NCBI GenBank assembly: GCA_947589415.1
Contig: CANQBP010000008.1
Coordinates: 1-64,000, forward strand
Source of the DNA: an uncultured Clostridia bacterium
GTDB lineage: Bacteria > Bacillota > Clostridia > Oscillospirales > Acutalibacteraceae
DNA length: 64,000 bases
Direction: 5' to 3'
Positions 24,163 through 35,915 of this stretch are shown here, piece after piece (the stretch's first letter is position 1; each line of letters opens with the position of its first letter). The notes beneath the pieces were generated by a model that was given only the letters and a program-made list of their open reading frames with translations, was not told the origin of the DNA and searched no databases. Made by a program: the position numbers and the translations under genes.

Positions 24163-25266
24163 ATGAAATTTCAGTGTAACAGAAATAAACTGACCGAAGC
24201 CGTTACAAATGTTCAAAGAGCAGTATCCTCAAAGACGACTATGCCTGCACTTGAAGGAATACTTATTAAATGTGCAAATAACAAGATAGAACTTTACGGA
24301 TACGATCTTGAAATATGTATAACGACCGAAATAGACGCTATGGTCATAGAAGAAGGCAGTACAGTCATAAAGGCAAGACTGTTTTCGGATATAATAAGAA
24401 AAATGCCGGAGGATAACATAACCATTGAAGTTGACTCCAAAAACATAGTATATATCAACAGCGGAAGAGTAGATTATAAATTGGTTGGACTTCCGCCCGA
24501 GGACTATCCGGAGATACCCGTCATAAACAGCGATGATAAAATATCGGTAGATAAAGATATTTTAGGCAGTATGATAAGACAGACGATTTATGCGGTTGCA
24601 GAAAACGATATCAAACCGACAAATAAGGGTACATTGTTTGAAATAGGAAACGGTACGATAAAAATGATATCCCTTGACGGATACCGATTAGCAATGAGAA
24701 CCGAAAAAATTGACTGCAGCATAGAAAAATCTTTTATTGTACCGGGAAAATCACTTGTAGAAATAAACAGACTGATATCGGATAAAAGTGACGAAAAAAC
24801 GGATATTATTTCGGGAACACGCCATATTATGTTTGAAATCGGTAATTACCGTGTTATTTCACGTCTTATAGAGGGCGAATTTATAAATTACAGGGGCTCG
24901 ATACCAAAATTACACACTACCGAGCTTAGAATAAATACAAGAATATTCACGGAAACAATAGAAAGAATGTCACTTATGCTTACGGACAAAATGAAAAGTC
25001 CTATAAAATGCACAATAGACAACAACGAAATAAAAGCAACCTGTAATACTCCGCTGGGTCAGGCAAATGACAGTTTAAGCGTTTCAATGACAGGCGAGCC
25101 GATAGAAATAGGATTTAACAATAAATTTCTTCTTGACGCTCTTCGTTATTGTGAAACAGACGAGATCATAATGGAGCTATCGGGTGCAACGAAGGCAATA
25201 GTTATAAAGCCGACAGAGGGTAACAGCTTTCTGTTTATGCTTATGCCGATGAGGTTATCAAAATGA
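24163..25266 (+). CDS. dnaN: DNA polymerase III beta sliding clamp
   Basis: 367 residues forming the dimeric ring that tethers polymerase III. It has the usual three-domain length, opens with [33 protein letters not shown] and ends with the conserved [10 protein letters not shown] region that forms part of the client-peptide pocket. It is followed by yaaA with a 4-base overlap. Confidence 0.97.
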   Translation: MKFQCNRNKLTEAVTNVQRAVSSKTTMPALEGILIKCANNKIELYGYDLEICITTEIDAMVIEEGSTVIKARLFSDIIRKMPEDNITIEVDSKNIVYINSGRVDYKLVGLPPEDYPEIPVINSDDKISVDKDILGSMIRQTIYAVAENDIKPTNKGTLFEIGNGTIKMISLDGYRLAMRTEKIDCSIEKSFIVPGKSLVEINRLISDKSDEKTDIISGTRHIMFEIGNYRVISRLIEGEFINYRGSIPKLHTTELRINTRIFTETIERMSLMLTDKMKSPIKCTIDNNEIKATCNTPLGQANDSLSVSMTGEPIEIGFNNKFLLDALRYCETDEIIMELSGATKAIVIKPTEGNSFLFMLMPMRLSK

Positions 25267-25481
25267 AACATCTCTTAGTAGAGCTTGATCCGAAAGAAGA
25301 ATATATAAAGCTCGACAGCGCTATGAAGCTGACAGGACTTTGTTCAACGGGCGGACAGGCTAAAATTGCTATTCAAAACGGAAAAGTAAAAGTAAACGGG
25401 GAAGTTTGCACAATGAGGGGCAAAAAACTCCGAAGGGGAGATACTGCAGAATTTGAAAATACTGTTTTTGAGGTGTCATGA
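25263..25481 (+). CDS. yaaA: S4-domain RNA-binding protein YaaA
   Basis: 72 residues, an almost pure S4 domain: [34 protein letters not shown] with the conserved basic loop RGKKLRRGD. It always sits between dnaN and recF in Firmicutes. The start overlaps the dnaN stop (ATGA), and its stop abuts the recF start, so the three genes are translationally coupled. Its exact role is not established; in Bacillus it is linked to ribosome maturation or RNA binding. Confidence 0.92.
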   Translation: MKHLLVELDPKEEYIKLDSAMKLTGLCSTGGQAKIAIQNGKVKVNGEVCTMRGKKLRRGDTAEFENTVFEVS

Positions 25482-26570
25482 GTGTACGTAAGAAGTCTGA
25501 AAACGGAAAATTACAGAAATCTTGAAAATACGGTATATTGTCCGTCAAGCGGGATAAATGTAATATACGGTGAAAACGCTCAGGGAAAAACAAACCTTAT
25601 CGAATGCTTATGGCTGTTTACGGGAGGAAGATCTTTCAGAGGTTCAAAAGAAAACGAGCTTATAACATTCGGTAAAAACAAGGCGGATATAGAATTATGC
25701 TTTCAGACTAAAGAAAGAGAACAAACGATAAAATTTGCCATAAACGGGGGAAAAAGACTGCCCGTGCTTAATGACGTGCCGAAAAACAGTCTGTCGCAAA
25801 TTGTCGGCAGCTTTTGTGCGGTGGTTTTTTCACCCGATCATCTTACTCTCATAAAAAACGGCCCCGATGAAAGAAGAAATTTTATAGACGGAGCTATATG
25901 TCAGATAAAGCCTTCATATGCAGTCCTTTTGTCAAGATATAAAAAAATATTGAGCGAACGGAATGCGCTTTTGAAAGATATACCCCGACATAGGGAGCTT
26001 GAGGATACACTTGACATATGGAATGAAAGATTATCCGAAGAAGGCTCGGCAATTGCCGTTCAAAGAATAAAATATATAAAAATGCTGACCGAACCGGCGA
26101 TAAAATTTTATAACGGGATAAGTTCGGGAAAGGAAAGGTTGAGTCTTGAATACAAGATGCATTACAAAGCAGATGAAAATATGAGCCGTGAGGAAATATT
26201 CGATGTTATGCTTGATGCCCTTAGAAACAGACAAAATGATGATATATACTGCGGTTATACAACAGTCGGTGTACATAGAGATGATCTTACGGTAAAAATA
26301 AACGAAATGGAAGCGAGAAATTTCGGTTCACAAGGTCAGCAGAGAAGTGCCGTGCTTGCACTGAAATTGGCGGAAGCGTCCGGCATAGGAAATGTAAAGG
26401 GAGAAAATCCCGTGGTACTCCTTGATGATGTATTAAGTGAGCTTGACAATACGAGAAGAAATTATCTTTTGAAAGAGTTGAGCAATATGCAGATATTTAT
26501 AACCTGTTGTGAACCGTTTGTAGATGCCGAAAACATGATTCGCATGGAAAACGGCAGGATAATATATTGA
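25482..26570 (+). CDS. recF: DNA replication and repair protein RecF
   Basis: 362 residues; an SMC-like ATPase that helps load RecA at single-strand gaps. Walker A is GENAQGKTNL (~30-39), the ABC signature lies in FGSQGQQRSAVLALKLAE (~280-297), and Walker B is NPVVLLDDVLSELD (~308-321). It starts with GTG 25482 immediately after the yaaA stop. Confidence 0.96.
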   Translation: MYVRSLKTENYRNLENTVYCPSSGINVIYGENAQGKTNLIECLWLFTGGRSFRGSKENELITFGKNKADIELCFQTKEREQTIKFAINGGKRLPVLNDVPKNSLSQIVGSFCAVVFSPDHLTLIKNGPDERRNFIDGAICQIKPSYAVLLSRYKKILSERNALLKDIPRHRELEDTLDIWNERLSEEGSAIAVQRIKYIKMLTEPAIKFYNGISSGKERLSLEYKMHYKADENMSREEIFDVMLDALRNRQNDDIYCGYTTVGVHRDDLTVKINEMEARNFGSQGQQRSAVLALKLAEASGIGNVKGENPVVLLDDVLSELDNTRRNYLLKELSNMQIFITCCEPFVDAENMIRMENGRIIY

Positions 26571-26581
26571 GGTGAGAAAAT

Positions 26582-26842
26582 ATGTATCTTCATTTAGGGG
26601 GTGACATTACCGTCATGACCAATGAAATAGTAGGGATATTCGATCTCGATAATGCAACCGTATCGTATAAGACAAGGGATTTTTTGACCTATGCCGAAAA
26701 AAAAGGAAAGGCTGAAACACTTTCCGACGATCTCCCGAAATCCTTTGTTGTATGTGAAAGGAATGGTGAGCATAATTTATATATCTGTCAGCCTGCACCG
26801 GCGACTTTTATAAAAAGATTGGAACAATTCGGAAAGGAATGA
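26582..26842 (+). CDS. remB: DUF370 / RemB-like regulator
   Basis: 86 residues beginning MYLHLGGDITVMTNEIVGIFDLDN, the signature of the RemA/RemB (DUF370) family. RemB sits between recF and gyrB in Bacillus and affects matrix gene expression. The RemA form is a ring-shaped DNA binder; RemB is less understood. Here it follows recF after 11 bases and precedes two zinc-ribbon membrane genes. Confidence 0.88.
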   Translation: MYLHLGGDITVMTNEIVGIFDLDNATVSYKTRDFLTYAEKKGKAETLSDDLPKSFVVCERNGEHNLYICQPAPATFIKRLEQFGKE

Positions 26843-26848
26843 AATAGT

Positions 26849-27655
26849 ATGGCTAAAAATCTGCTTACGGAATGTCCGTATTGTCACAGAAAGGTGTCAT
26901 ATTTCGGAGCAGGAGTTCTCAAAACAAAGGGAGAACATTGTTGCTCCGGGTGTAAATGCATATCGAATGTGGTTATACACAGAGCCCTATACGGAATAGG
27001 GGGAATAGCTGTTGTATTGTCGCTGATATTTGTATTGACGCTTTCGACATATATGGCACATGATAACATATGGGGAATAATAATCGTTTTCCTTCCATAT
27101 CTCATTTTTTACATTGTGTGTCCGTTTTTTATAAAACTCGAACCGTGTAATGACAAATCGGCTGTAAATAAACTTAAAAGAAAACTCGAACCCGTTTTGG
27201 AGGACAGAAAACAACACATTAAAAAACAGGAAAAACCGATAGAACTTAATGTGGGAGAGCAGTTCAGCTCAAACTTTATGAAAGCAAAGACCAGTATGAA
27301 ATCGGCAGATGAAAATTATTCCGAGGAATATTCCGAAAATCTTTTCCCGACAGACGGAAACATAGATATCAATTCGGGAATAGATATAGATATTTCCGCA
27401 GATGTGAAAAAAGAAAATGATAAATCAAATGCCGTTAAAGACGTAAGTCCCGTATATGAAGCTCCCGAACCCGAAAAACGGACGGAAGAAACTTTACCGG
27501 ACAGTTCGGGTGAGGTTTCGTTTATGTATCAAAATACAAATTCACAAAAAGATGAAATAAATGAAGAAAATGATGTTTCAGATGTTTCAGATGTAAAAAA
27601 CGAAAATGAAGTTTCATTCATATACGGAAAACCCGATGACGAAAATGATATATAG
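26849..27655 (+). CDS. Uncharacterised zinc-ribbon, two-TM protein with long acidic cytoplasmic tail
   Basis: 268 residues. The N-terminal zinc ribbon is formed by C9-x2-C12 and the C31/C32/C35/C37 cluster. Two membrane segments follow (~49-69 and ~74-94), then a basic stretch (~107-130) and an acidic, Ser/Asp/Glu/Asn-rich, probably disordered tail (~150-268). The tail contains two copies of a VSFMY/VSFIYG motif (roughly 222-226 and 254-259). It lies 6 bases after remB and 2-5 bases before a second zinc-ribbon protein, so it is part of the dnaN-gyrB transcription unit. I do not recognise the full-length protein. Confidence 0.7.
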   Translation: MAKNLLTECPYCHRKVSYFGAGVLKTKGEHCCSGCKCISNVVIHRALYGIGGIAVVLSLIFVLTLSTYMAHDNIWGIIIVFLPYLIFYIVCPFFIKLEPCNDKSAVNKLKRKLEPVLEDRKQHIKKQEKPIELNVGEQFSSNFMKAKTSMKSADENYSEEYSENLFPTDGNIDINSGIDIDISADVKKENDKSNAVKDVSPVYEAPEPEKRTEETLPDSSGEVSFMYQNTNSQKDEINEENDVSDVSDVKNENEVSFIYGKPDDENDI

Positions 27656-27660
27656 GAGTG

Positions 27661-28020
27661 ATGGCATTGCTGAGGCTTCCGGTATGTCCCCACTGCCATG
27701 CGGTATACAGCTATGCGGAGGTTTCCGCTATGAAGCAGGGGGAGAGGTTTTGTTATCACTGTAAAAAGAAATACAGAGTATATAAAACAAGGGGCAGATT
27801 GATATTGATATCTGTTGTGTGTATAATTCTTGTATGCATAAATTTACTTATATTTTTTGCAAGCGATAATATCAATATGCCCGTGCTTATACTGATGAAT
27901 ATTTCGGTTGTGACTGCTGCCGTGCTTATTCTTCCTCTTACGGTAAGATTTAAAGCTGAAAAAATAAAGAAATCCGAAAAGAAAAAAATAGAAATGCTCA
28001 ACCGAAAAATTTCCAGATAG
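27661..28020 (+). CDS. Small zinc-ribbon membrane protein, cxxc_20_cxxc-like
   Basis: 119 residues: CPHC (9-12) and CYHC (31-34) separated by 18 residues, then two membrane segments (~47-67 and ~74-94) and a lysine-rich C-terminus. The layout resembles the small membrane zinc-ribbon family known as 'cxxc_20_cxxc' (TIGR04104), of unknown function; this link is from memory. It shares its architecture with the preceding gene. AGGAG (27654-27658) lies best for TTG 27667, which would drop two residues; ATG 27661 is the conservative choice. It overlaps no neighbour and leads into gyrB after 15 bases. Confidence 0.75.
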   Translation: MALLRLPVCPHCHAVYSYAEVSAMKQGERFCYHCKKKYRVYKTRGRLILISVVCIILVCINLLIFFASDNINMPVLILMNISVVTAAVLILPLTVRFKAEKIKKSEKKKIEMLNRKISR

Positions 28021-28032
28021 GAAAAGGAGTAA

Positions 28033-29979
<1,947 letters not shown>

Positions 29980-30018
29980 CCGTATTAAAAAAATTTATAA
30001 ATAAAAGGAAAATGATAA

Positions 30019-30666
30019 ATGAGTGATAATGATTCTGTCAAACCTGAAGAGGGAGAAAAAACGGAGCTTGAAGAAAATAATTTGGAAAATCCCGATTGGG
30101 ACGGCTCTGAAGCCGAATTTATAAGTGATGACGACACGGAAGAGTATGAAATACCTGAAACGGGATTCAGAATTTCGTATGTACTCACCAGAGATGAGAT
30201 ATATACCTGCCTGAATCATAGCGGAGTTATTAAAACAAAAGGGCCGAGAGCATTTTTTCAGTGTATCATATTGGCTGTTGCGGCGGTTATATTCTTTGTT
30301 GTTTATTTCACGACCGAGTCGCAGTATAATGATTATAATATTTTCTTTGGGATAGTTTGCCTTGTCACAATAGCAGCCATATGTACAGTTCCTCATTTTT
30401 ACATGAAAAATATGGCTAAAATGATGGCTGACGGTAAGACGATAGAAGCCGAGATATATCCTACGCATATAGATATAGGCAACGGCGAGGGAAAATGGTC
30501 AATACTTCTTGACGGGAGATCATACATTGAGGAAAAAGACGGTATTATTATGATCTTCACGGAAAAGGACAGGACATTTGTTATTCCAAAGCGGGTCATT
30601 GAACCGGAAGTATATAACGAGATAAGTGCGATACTCAAATCCGGTACACAACCTGCTGATTTTTGA
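30019..30666 (+). CDS. YcxB-like membrane protein
   Basis: 215 residues. An acidic, probably disordered N-terminus (1-50) is followed by a short conserved strand (ISYVLTRDEIYTCL), two membrane segments (~80-98 and ~108-126) and a beta-rich C-terminal domain ending FVIPKRVIEPEVYNEISAIL, the hallmark of YcxB-like domains (a PH-like fold). Function unknown. It lies 39 bases after gyrB and 9 bases before the thioesterase gene. Confidence 0.7.
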   Translation: MSDNDSVKPEEGEKTELEENNLENPDWDGSEAEFISDDDTEEYEIPETGFRISYVLTRDEIYTCLNHSGVIKTKGPRAFFQCIILAVAAVIFFVVYFTTESQYNDYNIFFGIVCLVTIAAICTVPHFYMKNMAKMMADGKTIEAEIYPTHIDIGNGEGKWSILLDGRSYIEEKDGIIMIFTEKDRTFVIPKRVIEPEVYNEISAILKSGTQPADF

Positions 30667-30675
30667 GGTGTTATT

Positions 30676-31101
30676 ATGGAAAAAATCAATATGCTTAAAA
30701 TCACGGCAAGATATGCTGAAACCGATATGATGGGAATAATACATCACTCGGTCTATCCCGTATGGTTTGAGGCGGCAAGAACGGAATTTATAAAAATGTC
30801 CGGAACATCATATTCGGAGCTTGAAAAAAAAGGCATAATGCTGCCTTTGACAGGACTTGAATGCAGATATATAAAGCCTGTACATTATGAAGATGTTGTT
30901 ACGATAGAAACATATCTGTCAAAAATGAGTTTTGCAAAAATACATTTTTCGTATAGGGTTATGCTGAACGGAGAGCTGATGGCGGAAGGAAAAACGTTTC
31001 ACGGATTTGTAAGCTCTAAAGATTTCAAGCCCGTAAATATTAAAAAGATAATGCCGGAGCTTTACGAAGAATTGAGTAATGCGGTAATAAAAGAACAGTA
31101 A
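30676..31101 (+). CDS. Acyl-CoA thioesterase, YbgC/FadM type (4HBT)
   Basis: 141 residues of the hot-dog fold. [24 protein letters not shown] contains the catalytic Asp and the HHxxY region typical of 4-hydroxybenzoyl-CoA thioesterase-like enzymes. It probably hydrolyses short or medium acyl-CoA; the substrate cannot be told from sequence. It is inserted between gyrB and gyrA in the same direction and probably cotranscribed. Confidence 0.88.
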   Translation: MEKINMLKITARYAETDMMGIIHHSVYPVWFEAARTEFIKMSGTSYSELEKKGIMLPLTGLECRYIKPVHYEDVVTIETYLSKMSFAKIHFSYRVMLNGELMAEGKTFHGFVSSKDFKPVNIKKIMPELYEELSNAVIKEQ

Positions 31102-31129
31102 ACAAAAAATACCTGAGGAGGTACTGATT

Positions 31130-33652
31130 TTGGATATACAAGAAACATTGTCCAATACGAAGATTATAAATGTAGATGTAGAAAAGGAAATGAAGAAATC
31201 ATTTCTTGATTATTCCATGTCGGTAATTGTTTCCCGTGCCCTTCCTGATGTCCGTGACGGATTGAAGCCGGTACATAGGAGAATACTTTATTCGCAGTAT
31301 GAGGATAAGCTGACGCCGGATAAACCCTATAAAAAATGTGCAACGACAGTCGGTAACGTGCTTGGCAGATATCACCCGCACGGTGACAGTTCCGTATATG
31401 ATGCACTTGTTCGTCTGGCTCAGGATTTTTCAATGAGGTATATTCTCGTTGACGGTCACGGAAACTTCGGATCTGTCGACGGCGACCCGCCTGCTGCTTA
31501 TCGTTATACCGAGTCAAGAATGAGTAAGATTTCCGTTGAAATGCTGACGGATATAGATAAGGATACGGTGGATTTCATTCCTAACTATGATGACAGCCGT
31601 AAAGAGCCTTCGGTTCTTCCGTCAAGATTTCCAAATCTTCTTGTAAACGGTTCAAAGGGTATAGCCGTTGGTATGGCTACAAATATTCCCCCGCATAATC
31701 TTGGGGAGGTCATAGACGCAGTATGTTGTGTAATAGATAATCCCGATGCAGGTCTTGAGGATATTATGCAATATATAAAAGGCCCTGATTTTCCGACAGG
31801 CGGCATAATAATGGGAAAGAGCGGTATCCGTGCGGCTTATGCGACAGGCAGGGCAAAAATTACAGTAAGAGCAAAAGCGGAAATCGTTGAGGATAAAAAC
31901 GGCAGATTTAAAATAGCCGTTACGGAGATACCTTATCAGGTAAATAAATCCGAGCTTGTTTCGAGTATAGATGAAATGGCAAAAAACAAGAAGATCGAGG
32001 GAATATCAAGTATTGAGGATCATTCGGACAGAAACGGTATGTATATCGAAATTACCGTTAAAAGAGAGGCTTCACCTCAAATAGTTCTCAATAATCTGTT
32101 CAAGTATTCGCAGCTTCAGGTAACATTCGGAATTATTATGCTTGCAATAGTAAACGGTGTTCCGAAGGTTCTTAACCTCAAGGATATTATACAGAATTAT
32201 ATTGATTTTCAGGTTGAGATTATCACAAGAAGAACAGTATATGATCTGAAAAAAGCGGAAGAAAGGGCTCATATACTTGAGGGTCTGAAAATTGCAATAG
32301 ATTTTATTGATGAGGTTATAAAGATAATACGTTCCTCAAAGGATACACCCACGGCAAAGCAAAGACTTTCCGAACGTTTCGGACTTGATGATGTACAGAC
32401 TCAAGCAATAGTTGATATGAGATTAAGACAGCTTTCAGGTCTGGAAAGAGAAAAAATTGAGGAAGAGCTTAGGGTGCTTCTTGAAAAAATTGACTATTAC
32501 AAGAAAATACTTGAGGACGGAGAAATGTTGCTCGGTATTATAAAAACCGAACTCGGAGAAATCAAGAAGAAATATAATGATGAGCGCCGTACAGAAATAG
32601 CAGCCGTAAGCGGTGAAGTAGATATTGAGGATCTTATCCCGTATGAGGATTGTGTTCTTACAATGACCAACTTGGGATATGTTAAAAGACAAAAAATAGA
32701 TACATACCATACGCAGCGCAGAGGCGGAAGAGGCATAAGCGGAATGAACAGGCGTGATGAGGATATTGCAACGGATATGTTCGTCATAGGAACACATGAC
32801 CATGTTCTGTTCTTTACAAATATGGGTAAGGTTTACAGACTCAAATGCTATGAGATACCCGAAGGTTCAAGAACATCAAAGGGAATGAATATCAATAACC
32901 TGCTTCCGCTGAACAGTGAGGAAAAGGTTACATCAATGATAAGGATACCCGAAAACGGTGATGAGGATAAATACCTTGTTATGATAACCAAAAAGGGTAT
33001 TATAAAAAGGACTGCAACAAAAGAATTTTACAGCAACCGTAAGGGCGGACTTATTGCCATTGACCTTGATGATGACGATGAGCTTGTATGGGTACGACTT
33101 ACTGACGGACAAAGTGAGCTTCTTGTTGCAACAAGAAACGGTATGGCTATACGTTTTAAGGAAACCGATGTAAGGACTATGGGAAGAACAGCAAGGGGAG
33201 TTAAAGCAATAACCCTAAGAGGAGATGACAGCGTTATAGGAATGTCAATGCTTAGGGAGGGCGCTCTTATACTTACGGTATCTGAAACAGGTTACGGCAG
33301 ACTTTCAAATAAGGAGGATTACCGTATCCAATCAAGAGGCGGATTTGGTCTTACAAATTATCATACGGATAAATTCGGAAAAGTTGCGGCAATAAAAGCA
33401 GTTGATATTGACGATGATATAATAATTATTTCCGATAACGGTATTATCATCAGAATAGAGGCATCTTCGATAAGAATATGCGCAAGACCGTCAAAGGGTG
33501 TTATAGTTATGAAAACGGGTGACGGAAGTAAGGTTGCGACTATTGCAAGAGCCCCGCATGATGACAGCGAGGAAAATGCACAAGCTGTTGATGAGGCTGA
33601 CAGTTCAAATATTTCCGAGGAAATATCCGATAAGGAAAATATTGAAGAATAA
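31130..33652 (+). CDS. gyrA: DNA gyrase subunit A
   Basis: 840 residues. The N-terminal breakage-reunion domain contains the catalytic tyrosine in [11 protein letters not shown]. The quinolone-resistance region reads [17 protein letters not shown], with Ser and Asp at the positions equivalent to E. coli 83 and 87 (unmutated state). The six-bladed C-terminal domain carries the GyrA box QRRGGRG, needed for DNA wrapping. TTG 31130 has GAGGAGGT 7 bases upstream and is the only sensible start. A short acidic tail ends the protein. Confidence 0.98.
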   Translation: MDIQETLSNTKIINVDVEKEMKKSFLDYSMSVIVSRALPDVRDGLKPVHRRILYSQYEDKLTPDKPYKKCATTVGNVLGRYHPHGDSSVYDALVRLAQDFSMRYILVDGHGNFGSVDGDPPAAYRYTESRMSKISVEMLTDIDKDTVDFIPNYDDSRKEPSVLPSRFPNLLVNGSKGIAVGMATNIPPHNLGEVIDAVCCVIDNPDAGLEDIMQYIKGPDFPTGGIIMGKSGIRAAYATGRAKITVRAKAEIVEDKNGRFKIAVTEIPYQVNKSELVSSIDEMAKNKKIEGISSIEDHSDRNGMYIEITVKREASPQIVLNNLFKYSQLQVTFGIIMLAIVNGVPKVLNLKDIIQNYIDFQVEIITRRTVYDLKKAEERAHILEGLKIAIDFIDEVIKIIRSSKDTPTAKQRLSERFGLDDVQTQAIVDMRLRQLSGLEREKIEEELRVLLEKIDYYKKILEDGEMLLGIIKTELGEIKKKYNDERRTEIAAVSGEVDIEDLIPYEDCVLTMTNLGYVKRQKIDTYHTQRRGGRGISGMNRRDEDIATDMFVIGTHDHVLFFTNMGKVYRLKCYEIPEGSRTSKGMNINNLLPLNSEEKVTSMIRIPENGDEDKYLVMITKKGIIKRTATKEFYSNRKGGLIAIDLDDDDELVWVRLTDGQSELLVATRNGMAIRFKETDVRTMGRTARGVKAITLRGDDSVIGMSMLREGALILTVSETGYGRLSNKEDYRIQSRGGFGLTNYHTDKFGKVAAIKAVDIDDDIIIISDNGIIIRIEASSIRICARPSKGVIVMKTGDGSKVATIARAPHDDSEENAQAVDEADSSNISEEISDKENIEE

Positions 33653-33727
33653 CATTTATTCATGACAAAAACAAAATATTCGGTCAGTTCGGAACCATCC
33701 TGACCTAAAACAAAACTACGGGAAACA

Positions 33728-33797
33728 GCGGTACGGTCTTTTTTGTTCGTACCGCATGGGAGATTTATGAAAGGGACGCCGTAGTGCGCCCCTTTTT
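33728..33797 (+). terminator. Tandem terminators after gyrA
   Basis: GCGGTACG (33728-33735) pairs with CGTACCGC (33748-33755). A second stem AAAGGGACGC (33770-33779) pairs, with one mismatch, with GCGCCCCTTT (33786-33795) and runs into TTTTT. They end the long dnaA-gyrA block. Confidence 0.8.
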
Positions 33798-33852
33798 AAT
33801 TTTTCTGAAATTGGTTCATAAAATTATTTCAGATAGGAGACAGCAGTTTATT

Positions 33853-34578
33853 ATGAACAGATACAGTATCATTGAAAATAAAAATCCGAGGGAAATTGTA
33901 CTTTTGAGAGGAAGCGGGTGCAAATGGAAAAAATGTATCTATTGCGATTATCATTTGGATTTTTGTAAAGATGAGGAGGAAAATTTCCGTCTTAACAGCG
34001 AGGTGCTGCAAAATGTTACCGGAGTTTATAAAAAACTTGAGGTAATAAATTCGGGCAGCTTTGCAGAGCTTGATAAAAAAACACTTGACCTTACAGAAAA
34101 AATATGTCTTGAAAAAGGAATAAAAACACTTTATTTTGAAAGTCATTATATTTACAAAAATAAATCAATACAGGCAAAAAAATATTTTGCCGAAAAGGGG
34201 ATAACCCTTAAAATAAAAACGGGAGTTGAAACCTTTGATAAGGAATACCGAGAGCATTATCTCAATAAAGGCTTCGGTTTTGCGGAAGTTAAGGAAATAG
34301 CGGAATTTGCCGATGAGATATGCCTGCTTTTCGGAATAAACGGTCAGACAGAGGAAAGTATGCAAAGGGATATTGAAACAGGTCTTGAAAATTTTGAAAG
34401 GGTCTGTATAAATATAATGAACAAAAATTCTACTGCTGTCGAACCCGATACTAATGTGATAAAAATATTTACCGATAAAATTGCACCAATCTATCGGGAT
34501 AATGACAGGGTGGATATACTGATGGATAATCTTGAATTTGGAATAGGCACAAAGGTTCAGGAGGTGTTTTTGAAATGA
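33853..34578 (+). CDS. queL: Radical SAM enzyme, probable queuine lyase QueL
   Basis: 241 residues. The cluster-binding cysteines are C23, C28 and C31 (CKWKKCIYC), a C-x4-C-x2-C spacing rather than the common C-x3-C-x2-C. Downstream it keeps a radical-SAM barrel pattern (LEVINSGSF, LYFESHYIY, KTGVETFDKEYR). The next gene, overlapping by four bases, is a YhhQ-type queuosine-precursor transporter. In gut Clostridia a radical SAM enzyme (QueL) converts queuine to preQ1 in queuosine salvage (Yuan et al. 2019, as I recall). Size and partner make this the best assignment, but I cannot align it. ATG 33853 is the first good start; AGGAG lies 13 bases upstream. Confidence 0.62.
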   Translation: MNRYSIIENKNPREIVLLRGSGCKWKKCIYCDYHLDFCKDEEENFRLNSEVLQNVTGVYKKLEVINSGSFAELDKKTLDLTEKICLEKGIKTLYFESHYIYKNKSIQAKKYFAEKGITLKIKTGVETFDKEYREHYLNKGFGFAEVKEIAEFADEICLLFGINGQTEESMQRDIETGLENFERVCINIMNKNSTAVEPDTNVIKIFTDKIAPIYRDNDRVDILMDNLEFGIGTKVQEVFLK

Positions 34579-35306
34579 ATCCCATATTTGGAACATATAC
34601 AAATGAGATACTTTTAACATTATCACTTGTTGTAATATTCGGATCGGTTTTACCGGCTTATAAATTTTTCGGGAAATACGGTCTTTATGCTATAACGATC
34701 ATAGCTACAATAACGGCAAATATCGAATGTCTTATAATGGTAAATGCATTCGGTATGGAACAGACACTCGGAAATGTGCTTTTTGCGGTTACGTTTCTTA
34801 TAACGGATATACTAAGCGAAAACGAAAGTAAAAAGGACGCTAACAGAGCCGTGATTTTGGGAATTTTTTCTTCGCTGTTTTTTGTTATCATAACACAAAG
34901 CTGGATGCTTTATGTACCGTCCGAGTCTGATTTTATTATGCCGTCGATAAGGGAAGTATTTTCAAATACTCCGAGAATGATGCTGTCATCACTTCTTGTA
35001 TATGCGGTATCTCAATTTATGGACGTTCAACTGTATCACGCATGGTGGAAATTAACCGAAAAATTGAGCGGTGACAGGAAAAAATTTTTGTGGATAAGAA
35101 ATAACGGGTCAACTCTTATTTCCCAGATCCTTAATACGGCATTGTTTACATTATTGGCATTTATCGGTACATATGATTTTTCAACACTTATAAGTATAAT
35201 GCTGTCAAGTTATGTTATATTCATAGTGACAAGTATTTGTGACACGCCGATAGTATATCTTGCAAGAAAAACAGGTGAGAAAAAAATTAAAAAAATTAAA
35301 AATTAG
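34575..35306 (+). CDS. yhhQ: Queuosine precursor transporter, YhhQ/VUT family
   Basis: 243 residues with about seven membrane segments. It carries family features: a D near the start of the second transmembrane pair (FLITDILSENESKKDANRAV), QFMDVQLYHAWWKLT, and IRNNGSTLISQILNTALFTLLAF. It imports preQ0, preQ1 or queuine. Its ATG overlaps the stop of the radical SAM gene (ATGA), so the two are coupled and probably form one salvage unit. A 263-base gap follows. Confidence 0.88.
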   Translation: MNPIFGTYTNEILLTLSLVVIFGSVLPAYKFFGKYGLYAITIIATITANIECLIMVNAFGMEQTLGNVLFAVTFLITDILSENESKKDANRAVILGIFSSLFFVIITQSWMLYVPSESDFIMPSIREVFSNTPRMMLSSLLVYAVSQFMDVQLYHAWWKLTEKLSGDRKKFLWIRNNGSTLISQILNTALFTLLAFIGTYDFSTLISIMLSSYVIFIVTSICDTPIVYLARKTGEKKIKKIKN

Positions 35307-35569
35307 CATAAAAAATAACGTTACGGTAACGGTTGTTTTGCTACAATAAATAAGTAGATGTAATGATTTTGGATATTTCCGGGCGGGATATAGTACGAAA
35401 AAAACCGAAAGAAGATTTTTATATTGTGTATATCATACAGCCGTCAGTTTTTTCGACTAATTTTATCCGTAATTTCTGCATTTTTTACATCTTAAAAGGC
35501 TTTGTCTTTTAAGACAAGCTGTAACCGTGACGAAAACTTTAAAAAATATATTGTCAGGAGATGAAACCG

Positions 35570-35845
35570 ATGATGTCTGCCGGTTTATTCATATATAAAA
35601 ACAGTCAATATAATTATGAGATAACCTGCAGATCAATATTTATTGAAGAGTATGGCAATGCCATAGTTTACGGTATAAAAATATACAATGACGATAATAG
35701 TGAATACAGCTGTGTCAATGATATTTCGGAAGATTTAGGGTCGGTTGATCGTTTGTGCAGGCTGATGTGTGACGAATGTGTATATCCCGTGCATCTTGCG
35801 GATATTGCGGAGGATTTTGCGGAAGGTGCATTTGAGTCATTGTGA
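35570..35845 (+). CDS. DUF6514 family protein
   Basis: A 91-residue acidic protein with a beta-strand N-terminus (YNYEITCRSIF, AIVYGIKIYN) and a helical end VDRLCRLMCDECVYPVHLADIAEDF, which matches my recollection of the DUF6514 family of Firmicutes. ATG 35570 has AGGAG 9 bases upstream; ATG 35561 is too close. The 263-base gap before it (35307-35569) holds no gene and no clear riboswitch. Function unknown. Confidence 0.7.
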   Translation: MMSAGLFIYKNSQYNYEITCRSIFIEEYGNAIVYGIKIYNDDNSEYSCVNDISEDLGSVDRLCRLMCDECVYPVHLADIAEDFAEGAFESL

Positions 35846-35858
35846 AATTCGGAATAAT

Positions 35859-35898
35859 AAAATGGCTTCGTTTGAATTTTGTTAAACGAAGCCATTTT
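35859..35898. terminator. Bidirectional terminator between the DUF6514 gene and ychF
   Basis: A 15-base-pair stem (35859-35873 with 35884-35898) with a 10-base loop, followed by a T-tract on the plus strand and by TTTT on the minus strand. Confidence 0.88.
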
Positions 35899-35915
35899 AT
35901 TTTTTTTAGTTCATA

